A stretch of 38,512 nucleotides of DNA. Source: an uncultured Merdimonas sp. Lineage in GTDB: Bacteria; Bacillota; Clostridia; Lachnospirales; Lachnospiraceae. The notes under the pieces were generated by a model, which made no database searches, was not told the DNA's origin, and saw only the letters and a program-made list of their open reading frames with translations. Position 1 is the first letter of the stretch. The number at the start of each line of letters is the position of its first letter. The position numbers were made by a program, and so were the translations under genes. This document shows positions 33,018-38,512 of the stretch, piece after piece. The stretch lies in contig CALWQJ010000006.1 of the NCBI GenBank assembly GCA_944383645.1, positions 1-38,512 of the forward strand. Direction: 5' to 3'.

Positions 33018-34259
33018 TTAAGCTGCCTCTGCCTTCCGGACTGCCATACGGAACAGGACGAACCCAACCGCGAACATCACCGCCAGCAGCCCCACGCCGG
33101 CCCGGGAGGTGTCAAAGAGCTGGGTGGAAATTCCCATCAGCATGGTTCCCATAAAGGCCGCGCCCTTGCCGAAAATATCAAAGAAGCCAAAGAATTCCGT
33201 GGACTTCTCCTTCGGCACGATCCGGGCGAAATAAGAACGTGACAGGGACTGGATCGCTCCCTGGAACACGGCCACGCAGACCGCCAGGAACCAGAACTCC
33301 CAGGCCTTGTCAAGCTGCAGGGCGAAGAGCACGATGAAGAAATACCCCACGATAGAGATCTGAATCAGCGTGGTATTCTTAAGCCGCTTCGACAAAGTCC
33401 CCACCAGGATGGAACAGGGGAAGGCCACCACCTGGGTCAGCAGGAGGGCGAGCAGAAGATTCGTATCGCTGATTCCCACATCCTTGCCGTAGGAAGTCGC
33501 CATGTCGATGATGGTGTACACGCCGTCAATATAGAAGAAGAACGCAAGGAGGAAGAACCAGATCTCCGGCATTTTCCGGATCTCCGAAAAGACGCGGGCC
33601 AGACGCCCGAAGCTGTCCCGCACCGGATGGGCCGTCCGCTCCACATAGTGCTTCTGCTCATAGCTGGCGAGCAGGGGCAGAGTCACCAGAAGCCACCAGG
33701 CCGCGTTCAGCACAAAGGCGATGGCCATGGCCGTCCCGCCGGAGATTCCAATCAGCTCTGAGCAGAGCACAAATACCAGGCTGATGATAAAGGGAACGCA
33801 GCTTCCGATATAGCCCCAGGCATAGCCCTGGGCCGACACCACATCCATCCGCTCGTCTGTGGTCACATCCGAAAGCATCGCGTCATAGAACACCAGGCTG
33901 GCGTTCAGCCCCGTCTTCGCCAGCACGTAGACCGCCAGGAAGGCCACCCAGGTCTTCGGCAGCGCCAGGGCCGCGCAGCCCAGCACGCCCATCATCATAA
34001 AGAAGGTAAATACCGGCTTCTTGAAGCCCTTCGTGTCTGCCAGAGTCCCCAGCACCGGTCCCAGCACCGCCACCAGGATCGTCACCAGTGACGTGGCATA
34101 GCCAAAAAAGGCTGTCGAATCCGCGTCTGAAATCCCGCTGGCAGCCGCTACGTTCTTATAATAAATCGGAATGATCGTGGATGTCAGAAGGACGAAGGCT
34201 GAGTTGCCCACGTCGTAGAGAATCCACCGTTTCTCCAGTTTTGTCAGTTTCTGCTTCAT
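33018..34259 (-). CDS. MFS transporter, UMF1/Atg22-like
   Basis: 413 aa, about 11-12 membrane segments. The start KRWILYDVGNSAFVLLTSTIIPIYYKN and the following FFGYATSLVTILVAVLGPVLGTLADTKGFKKP loop are the UMF1 family signature (YDVGNSAF and GxLADxxGxKKP). Related fungal Atg22 exports amino acids from the vacuole; bacterial substrates are mostly unknown. ATG at 34259 has GAGAGGA about 12 bases upstream. It follows the phospholipase gene by 50 bases and is followed by the compact protease, so these may form one transcript. Confidence 0.88.
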   Translation of the reverse strand: MKQKLTKLEKRWILYDVGNSAFVLLTSTIIPIYYKNVAAASGISDADSTAFFGYATSLVTILVAVLGPVLGTLADTKGFKKPVFTFFMMMGVLGCAALALPKTWVAFLAVYVLAKTGLNASLVFYDAMLSDVTTDERMDVVSAQGYAWGYIGSCVPFIISLVFVLCSELIGISGGTAMAIAFVLNAAWWLLVTLPLLASYEQKHYVERTAHPVRDSFGRLARVFSEIRKMPEIWFFLLAFFFYIDGVYTIIDMATSYGKDVGISDTNLLLALLLTQVVAFPCSILVGTLSKRLKNTTLIQISIVGYFFIVLFALQLDKAWEFWFLAVCVAVFQGAIQSLSRSYFARIVPKEKSTEFFGFFDIFGKGAAFMGTMLMGISTQLFDTSRAGVGLLAVMFAVGFVLFRMAVRKAEAA

Positions 34260-34309
34260 AACACCTGTCCTCTCTTACTTACGTTCTCCGCCCGGACTCC
34301 CTTGCAGCC

Positions 34310-35098
34310 TCACTCGAAATCCCGGTTCAGCCGGATGCTCAAGGATTCCTCCGTGTCCATCGCCCGCACGAGCTTTTCGATCTCCTCCGCCGCAGGCTTC
34401 ACCGCGCTTTCCATGCGCTCCTCCAGAGCCCTCCGGCTCTCCTCGCACCTGGGGTTTGGCTTTCCGTCCATCACAAGGCCGGCCAGCCCCTTCTTCTGCC
34501 CGATCAGAGTGAAAAATCCCCTGAGGAACCGGGCCTTTCCCGGCGCCGGGCACTGGAACAGGCGGATAATCCGATGAAAGCCCAGGATACTCTCGTCCAC
34601 CTCGTCCGGGGTGATTCCCTCCAGCACGGAAGCGATGGCCTCCTCCGTATCCAGATCCCGGATCAGATGCCGCGTACAGTTGTGGGTCACCGGATCGGCG
34701 CCGTCCTCCTCCATCAGCATTCTGTCGAAATCCGTCTCGATCTCCAGATGGCCTAGCCGGTGTTCTACCATATACCGGCTGATGTAAGGATGGCACTCGC
34801 TGTCCAGCATGAAATGGCACAGAAAGCCGCACAGGTAAGAAAGCAGCACATAGCTTGGCCGCTTCCGGTACACCCTTCTCGCCTTTTCAAAGAAAAAACG
34901 GGCGGATTCCCGGTGCATCCGCACTCCCAGCTGGTTCACCCGGTTCTTTCCCATGGCGCGGTAGTAAAACAAAAGATCCGGGCCATGCAGCCCCAGCCAA
35001 TAGGCGGGAGCGTTCTCCCTCACAAGCCGGCGGACGTCTTCTGGCAGCGCCCGGTAAACCTTTTTGCCAAATTTATAATGCGCATATACTGCAGGCAT
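34310..35098 (-). CDS. zinc-dependent phospholipase C family protein
   Basis: 262 aa. The N-terminus MPAVYAHYKFGKKV has the His that starts the zinc site in this family, then WLGLHGPDLLFYYRAM (His-Gly-Pro-Asp) and YLCGFLCHFMLDSECHPYI (His...Asp...His) supply further ligands. Members of this group in Clostridia often lack a signal peptide, as here, and the lipid substrate is unproven. ATG at 35098 has GAAGGGAAG about 9 bases upstream. It is the first gene of the run with the UMF1-like transporter. No confident promoter was found in the AT-rich 35099-35160. Confidence 0.85.
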   Translation of the reverse strand: MPAVYAHYKFGKKVYRALPEDVRRLVRENAPAYWLGLHGPDLLFYYRAMGKNRVNQLGVRMHRESARFFFEKARRVYRKRPSYVLLSYLCGFLCHFMLDSECHPYISRYMVEHRLGHLEIETDFDRMLMEEDGADPVTHNCTRHLIRDLDTEEAIASVLEGITPDEVDESILGFHRIIRLFQCPAPGKARFLRGFFTLIGQKKGLAGLVMDGKPNPRCEESRRALEERMESAVKPAAEEIEKLVRAMDTEESLSIRLNRDFE

Positions 35099-35245
35099 AA
35101 TTACGCTTCCCTTCTATCTCATTTTTTTATATATTTTTCCACTGATTCATATTTTCTCACAAAAGCTTCGGTTATACAAGTAAATTTCTCGTAAGCCCCT
35201 TTCTCCCTGCGCCGCCGCACCGCGGAATTTTCCCGCAGGCCCTTC

Positions 35246-35272
35246 ACACATTTTCAGCCTCCACATACTATG
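35246..35272 (+). promoter_or_regulatory. possible sigma-K-like promoter for the high-cysteine protein
   Basis: AC (35246-35247), 16 bases, CATACTATG (35264-35272), one base off the sigma-K pattern AC-N16-CATAnnnTA. No sigma-A -10 is evident here. Confidence 0.35.
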
Positions 35273-35309
35273 GGATTGTAAATAAATATTTTTTCTGGAG
35301 GAATTTCTC

Positions 35310-35561
35310 ATGAGCGATTTAACTGCGACCAACTGCGGATGCGGCTGTTCCGACAACAGCGGCAGCAACTGCTGCAGTATGCTGATCTGGCTTCTCCTGC
35401 TCTCTTCCTGCTGCGGCGGCTGCGGAAACGGCGGCTTCTTCGGCGGAAACGGCTGCGGAGACAACAGCTGCCTGTGGATCATCCTTCTGCTGTGCTGCTG
35501 CGGCGGCTTCGGCGGCAATGGCGGCGGATGCGGCTTTGGCGGAAACGGCGGCTGCTGCTAA
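35310..35561 (+). CDS. small glycine/cysteine-rich protein (chorion-class high-cysteine type)
   Basis: 83 aa with 21 Cys and 24 Gly. It starts MSDLTATNCGCGCSDNSG, the start of the high-cysteine proteins annotated in Lachnospiraceae as chorion-class HCB protein 13. Two short hydrophobic runs (SMLIWLLLLSS, SCLWIILLLC) alternate with Gly/Cys blocks such as GCGNGGFFGGNGCG and CCCGGFGGNGGGCG. The ATG at 35310 has GGAGG 8 bases upstream. The composition suggests a cross-linked surface layer, possibly on the spore, and the sigma-K-like site supports this weakly. No experiment-based function is known to me. Confidence 0.75.
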   Translation: MSDLTATNCGCGCSDNSGSNCCSMLIWLLLLSSCCGGCGNGGFFGGNGCGDNSCLWIILLLCCCGGFGGNGGGCGFGGNGGCC

Positions 35562-35640
35562 GCAAAAGACGCTTTCCTGTTCTGTCATTTTGCCCGGGGC
35601 CTGCCGGCTGGCTGATACCGGTTTTTAGCCTCTGACACAC

Positions 35641-35711
35641 AAGAAGGAGACGCTCCTGCAGAATCCTGTCTTTATCAAAGCCGGGATCTCCTGCTGGTTC
35701 GTCTCCTTCTT
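35641..35711. terminator. 12-bp inverted repeat between convergent genes
   Basis: AAGAAGGAGACG (35641-35652) and CGTCTCCTTCTT (35700-35711) enclose 47 bases. It lies between the high-cysteine gene and the convergent HxlR gene; TTCTTCCCATTCTTTCT follows on the plus strand. It also marks the change in base use. Confidence 0.5.
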
Positions 35712-35745
35712 CCCATTCTTTCTATAATTCAGGGCGCAATTTTCT

Positions 35746-36075
35746 TTAGCTATTTCGTGCTTTATAGCCTTCCCCCCATGTCCACATGGCATCCAGAATC
35801 GGTTTCAGGCTTTTTCCCAAATCGGTTAGACTGTACTCCACCCGCGGCGGCACCTCTGCGTACACACGGCGATTGACAAGACCCTTGTCTTCCATATCCC
35901 GCAGCTGGGCGGTCAGTACCTTCTGCGACACGCTGCCAATGGATTTCTTTAGCTCGCCAAACCGCTTTGTCCCAGGCAGGAGGTCACGCAGAATTAGGAC
36001 TTTCCATTTGTCCCCGATCAGCATCAGCGTCGTTTCTACCGGGCAGGCGGGCAGCTCTTTGACTTGCTGCATGGT
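35746..36075 (-). CDS. HxlR family transcriptional regulator
   Basis: 109 aa from the ATG at 36075, chosen because GGAAGGG lies 5 bases upstream (that site is inside a longer frame that starts at 36090). A single winged helix: [77 protein letters not shown]. HxlR/YodB-type proteins are dimers; some use a single N-terminal Cys to sense quinones or aldehydes, and this one keeps a Cys at residue 10 (LPACPVE). It is divergent from the macrodomain gene, its likely target. Its codon use is more AT-rich than genes to the left. Confidence 0.88.
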   Translation of the reverse strand, partial: TMQQVKELPACPVETTLMLIGDKWKVLILRDLLPGTKRFGELKKSIGSVSQKVLTAQLRDMEDKGLVNRRVYAEVPPRVEYSLTDLGKSLKPILDAMWTWGEGYKARNS

Positions 36076-36118
36076 ATCCCTTCCTTTCAATAGTATCCTT
36101 TTGGTAACTACGGCACAA

Positions 36119-36134
36119 TAAAGTGCTTACTTTA
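36119..36134. promoter_or_regulatory. inverted repeat in the HxlR-macrodomain intergenic region
   Basis: TAAAGT (36119-36124), GCTT, ACTTTA (36129-36134). It lies between the divergent genes and is a candidate HxlR operator. Confidence 0.4.
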
Positions 36135-36156
36135 CAATCGGTGATTACGGAATTAT

Positions 36157-36172
36157 TATAATCTTGCAAGAT
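36157..36172 (+). promoter_or_regulatory. -10 element and 12-bp palindrome ahead of the macrodomain gene
   Basis: TATAAT (36157-36162) overlaps ATCTTGCAAGAT (36161-36172), a perfect palindrome. The best -35 (TTTACA, 36131-36136) gives a 20-bp spacer, longer than normal, as seen in some activator-dependent promoters. Confidence 0.4.
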
Positions 36173-36264
36173 AAAAATTGCAATCCCCAAAACCCACATG
36201 CAAAATCAGGAGGTTTGTTTGCCGGTGAGATGGACGGCAAAAGCGATTGAACGGAGGTAGGACG

Positions 36265-37038
36265 ATGACACAGGACGAGAGATTGGACTATCTGCTCCGC
36301 TGCCTGCTGGCAGAGCGCAAAGAATATGCTGACATCCGTGTGCCGGATGACCTTTCAGAAAAACGAAGGCTTCTGCGGAGCCTGATGAATGTGCGCCCGC
36401 CGGTTCCGGCCAGCATGGAGTTTTTAGCTGTACAAGACGCATATTTGCAAGAGCGTCTTGTGGAGCGCGGTGTCACAAGACTGGGGGATCTGAAACCGGC
36501 GCAGCCCGGACTTTATCTCTGGCAGGGCGACATTACTACGCTGGCTGTCGATGCCATCGTCAACGCGGCAAACAGTCAAATGCTGGGCTGTTTCGTGCCT
36601 TGTCATGGCTGCATTGATAATGCCATTCACACTTATGCAGGTGTTCAGCTTCGTTTGGAATGTGCTGAGATCATGCGCAAGCAGGGGCGTGAAGAAGCAA
36701 CAGGCCGTGCAAAGATCACAAAGGCGTACAACTTACCTTGCCGCTTTGTCCTGCATACCGTAGGGCCTATTATTTATGGCAGTGTGTCCAAAGCTGATCG
36801 GGAACTGTTGGCAGACTGCTACCGGTCCTGCCTTGAGCTGGCAGCAGGCAGCGGCCTTCGCAGCGTGGCCTTCTGCTGCATCTCCACCGGCGAATTTCAT
36901 TTCCCGAACGAGCTTGCCGCGCAGATCGCCATCCAGACGGCCACGGATTGGCAAAGGCAAAATCCAAATCAGATGGAGGTGATTTTCAATGTTTTTAAGG
37001 ACAGCGACCGCGAAATCTATGAACGCCTGTTACGATAA
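36265..37038 (+). CDS. protein-ADP-ribose hydrolase, zinc-type macrodomain
   Basis: 257 aa from the ATG at 36265 (GGAGG 7 bases upstream). An N-terminal helical region (1-80) precedes the macrodomain: GDI at 88-90, NAANS at 100-104, and CISTGEFHFP in the C-terminal part. The segment GCFVPCHGCIDNAIH (108-122; C109, H114, C116) is the pattern of zinc-containing macrodomains found with class M sirtuins, which remove ADP-ribose from proteins. The next gene encodes such a sirtuin and starts inside this one (50-base overlap), so the two products form an add/remove pair for ADP-ribosylation. Confidence 0.9.
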   Translation: MTQDERLDYLLRCLLAERKEYADIRVPDDLSEKRRLLRSLMNVRPPVPASMEFLAVQDAYLQERLVERGVTRLGDLKPAQPGLYLWQGDITTLAVDAIVNAANSQMLGCFVPCHGCIDNAIHTYAGVQLRLECAEIMRKQGREEATGRAKITKAYNLPCRFVLHTVGPIIYGSVSKADRELLADCYRSCLELAAGSGLRSVAFCCISTGEFHFPNELAAQIAIQTATDWQRQNPNQMEVIFNVFKDSDREIYERLLR

Positions 37039-37858
37039 AATGTCCCGCCTGCAGCAGGAGCTTGAAACGGCGGACGCGGTGGTGATTGGCGCGGGAGCCG
37101 GACTCTCCACCTCCGCCGGATTTACCTATACCGGCGAACGCTTTCAGAAATATTTTGGGGATTTTATCGCCAAGTATGGTTTCCGCGATATGTATTCCGG
37201 CGGGTTCTATCCCTTTGACAGTCTGGAAGAACACTGGGCGTATTGGAGCCGCTATATTTACATTAACCGCTATTTGGATGCGCCGAAGCCGGTGTACGGT
37301 GACCTGTTCCAGCTCGTGCAGGAGAAAGACTATTTTGTCCTCACAACCAATGTAGATCATCAATTTCAGAAAGCCAGATTTGATAAGCACCGCCTGTTCT
37401 ATACGCAAGGCGACTACGGTTTGTGGCAGTGTTCCAAGCCCTGCCACCAAAAGACCTATGACAACGAAGCCATTGTCAAGAAGATGCTGGCCGAGCAAAA
37501 AGACATGAAAATCCCCACCGAACTGGTGCCGCACTGCCCGGTCTGCGGTGCGCCCATGTCCATGAACCTGCGGGCGGACGACACTTTTGTGGAAGATGAC
37601 GGTTGGCACGCCGCCTCCCGGCGGTATGAGGACTTCCTTCGCCGCCACGAAAGGGAACATATTCTCTTTCTGGAATTGGGCGTAGGCGGCAACACGCCGG
37701 GTATAGTGAAATTTTCTTTCTGGAGGATGACGGCGGAAAATCCCAAAGCAATCTATGCCTGCGTCAACCTGGGGGAAGCTTATGCGCCGGGAGAAATTGC
37801 GAATCGTTCAATCTGCATTGACGGAGATATCGGCGAAGTATTAAAAAAAATAAAATAA
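36989..37858 (+). CDS. class M sirtuin (SirTM), probable protein ADP-ribosyltransferase
   Basis: 289 aa. NAD+ motif GAGAGLSTSAG (34-44), TTNVDH (N121, D123) and four zinc cysteines (C148, C152, C183, C186). The position of the catalytic His of deacetylase sirtuins (HG) is Gln140-Gly (FYTQGDYG), a hallmark of class M sirtuins, which ADP-ribosylate rather than deacylate. In staphylococci and streptococci such genes are linked to a macrodomain, a lipoylated GcvH-L and LplA2; neither of the latter is visible here. The ATG at 36989 follows GGAGGTGA nine bases upstream, inside the macrodomain gene, so translation is coupled. A later Met (residue 11) is possible but lacks its own ribosome site. Confidence 0.9.
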   Translation: MFLRTATAKSMNACYDKMSRLQQELETADAVVIGAGAGLSTSAGFTYTGERFQKYFGDFIAKYGFRDMYSGGFYPFDSLEEHWAYWSRYIYINRYLDAPKPVYGDLFQLVQEKDYFVLTTNVDHQFQKARFDKHRLFYTQGDYGLWQCSKPCHQKTYDNEAIVKKMLAEQKDMKIPTELVPHCPVCGAPMSMNLRADDTFVEDDGWHAASRRYEDFLRRHEREHILFLELGVGGNTPGIVKFSFWRMTAENPKAIYACVNLGEAYAPGEIANRSICIDGDIGEVLKKIK

Positions 37859-37893
37859 AAAACAGCAGATTCATTGGCTATTCGTTACCGGGA

Positions 37894-37923
37894 CATAATA
37901 GCACGCTTTGTTTTGCTATGATG
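37894..37923 (+). terminator. weak hairpin after the sirtuin gene
   Basis: CATAATAGCA (37894-37903) and TGCTATGATG (37914-37923), 9 of 10 pairs, with a 10-base loop. No T tract follows, so termination is uncertain. Confidence 0.3.
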
Positions 37924-37972
37924 TATGGAGAAGTCTTTTCTTGGGAACCCTTTAGGGAAAGGGACAGGTCTA

Positions 37973-38001
37973 TTGCTTTTTTGTCCCGAATAATATATAA
38001 T
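37973..38001 (+). promoter_or_regulatory. sigma-A-type promoter for the AbiEi-like gene
   Basis: TTGCTT (37973-37978), 17-bp spacer, TATAAT (37996-38001). Confidence 0.7.
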
Positions 38002-38014
38002 AAACGGGACAAAA
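37979..38014. promoter_or_regulatory. operator-like inverted repeat over the AbiEi-like promoter
   Basis: TTTTGTCCCG (37979-37988) and CGGGACAAAA (38005-38014), perfect 10-bp arms, 16-base AT-rich centre holding the -10. AbiEi proteins repress their own operon through inverted repeats at the promoter, so negative autoregulation fits. Confidence 0.6.
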
Positions 38015-38027
38015 GGAGGCGATACGC

Positions 38028-38512
38028 ATGGCAAATGGTTATGCGAAAGAGATTCAAAACCGCATTGGTGCGGCTCCTGACGGCACGATTTTTATTGTTT
38101 CCGATTTTGCGGATGTGGCGGACAGCGAAACCATACGCAGGAACCTGAACCGGCTTGTGCAGGCTGGGACGCTCCGGCGTATTTTGAAAGGCGTTTTTGA
38201 AAAGCCGAAATACAGCAAGCTCCTTGGGGAATATGTGGCGGCGGACCCGGATGCGGTTGCCAAAGCACTGGCGAGATGCTATCATTGGACTATCGCTCCC
38301 TGTGGAGATACCGCATTAAATATGCTGGGGCTGTCTACCCAGGTAACGGCAGTATGGTCCTATATCAGCGACGGGCCATATAAAACCTATGAATGGGATA
38401 AGACAAAGATTGAATTTAAGCACCGGACCAACAAGGAGGTCACGGGCCTGTCGCCTATGACGATCCTGGTGATCCAGGCGTTAAAGACCCTGGGAAAAGA
38501 ACATGTGGATGA
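38028..38512 (+). CDS. AbiEi/DUF6088-type antitoxin and regulator (3' end beyond window)
   Basis: The first 161 codons of a gene that continues past the right edge. ATG at 38028 has AGGAGG 7 bases upstream. The protein begins MANGYAKEIQNRIGAAPDG, with an N-terminal winged helix containing ETIRRNLNRLVQAGTLRRILKGVFEKPKYS, then the AbiEi-like core LGEYVAADPDAVAKALARCY and IAPCGDTALNMLGLSTQV. This family gives the antitoxin of type IV AbiE systems, in which AbiEii is a nucleotidyltransferase toxin usually encoded next; that gene would lie outside the window. The inverted repeat over its promoter is consistent with autoregulation. Confidence 0.8.
   Translation, partial: MANGYAKEIQNRIGAAPDGTIFIVSDFADVADSETIRRNLNRLVQAGTLRRILKGVFEKPKYSKLLGEYVAADPDAVAKALARCYHWTIAPCGDTALNMLGLSTQVTAVWSYISDGPYKTYEWDKTKIEFKHRTNKEVTGLSPMTILVIQALKTLGKEHVD

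Noticed and set aside
35099..35180. Promoter for the phospholipase gene
   Set aside because: AT-rich, with TATATA runs, but no -35/-10 pair at acceptable spacing.
1..38512. tRNA, rRNA, riboswitch and prophage genes
   Set aside because: Gaps were read on both strands; no cloverleaf with a CCA end, no rRNA segments, no recognised riboswitch core and no phage structural or integrase gene were seen.

Overview
The window looks like a chromosomal segment of an anaerobic, endospore-forming Clostridia, most likely a Lachnospiraceae. The pointers are spore coat genes (cotJ), an FtsK/SpoIIIE translocase next to a TepA-type ClpP protein, Rex, an electron-bifurcating NfnAB pair, meso-diaminopimelate dehydrogenase, a CotJ-type manganese catalase-like protein and a small high-cysteine protein that starts like those of gut Lachnospiraceae. 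Shine-Dalgarno sites of the AGGAGG type and -35/-10 promoters with 17-18 bp spacers are common. Codon third positions are GC-rich up to about 35.6 kb and visibly less so after it. The genus cannot be named from this sequence alone.

Left part (1-9.5 kb): a minus-strand group with a C39-like cysteine peptidase fold protein, ddh and a truncated DUF2284 protein; a D-Ala-D-Ala carboxypeptidase; then a plus-strand marR-MATE efflux unit; a convergent LysR regulator divergent from an alanine/sodium symporter; a nitroreductase; and a cotJ spore coat operon in which cotJA and cotJB are fused into one reading frame.

Middle (9.6-24 kb), all on the minus strand: a metallo-beta-lactamase fold hydrolase, rlmH and a small conserved protein; nfnA-nfnB; ftsK/spoIIIE followed by a zinc-ribbon/TPR membrane protein and a Dabb protein; tepA; yebC, a CFI-box protein and metY; rex, alr and a MazF-type RNase with no visible MazE antitoxin. 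Rex and a YdiF-type ABC-F ATPase diverge from a shared regulatory region with a possible Rex site, an arrangement like that of Bacillus ydiF/rex.

Right part (24-35.6 kb): icd overlaps an MBOAT O-acyltransferase by 11 bp, followed by its SGNH/AlgX-like partner. Between those two lie two near-identical 86-bp palindromic elements in tandem. Then come two subtilisin-like proteases, a UMF1/Atg22-like transporter, a zinc-dependent phospholipase C family protein and the high-cysteine small protein.

The far right (35.7-38.5 kb) differs in base use and looks acquired. It carries an HxlR regulator divergent from a zinc-type macrodomain ADP-ribosyl hydrolase coupled to a class M sirtuin (a reversible ADP-ribosylation cassette), then the start of an AbiEi-type antitoxin gene behind a promoter covered by a 10-bp inverted repeat; that gene runs off the end.

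The least explained structures are: a hairpin family with a constant 20-nt loop and a compensating stem change, seen at 3.4 kb and 32.0 kb; the tandem 86-bp elements at 27.1-27.4 kb; and hairpins that overlap stop or start codons at several gene junctions. No tRNA, rRNA, CRISPR array, transposase or phage gene was recognised.
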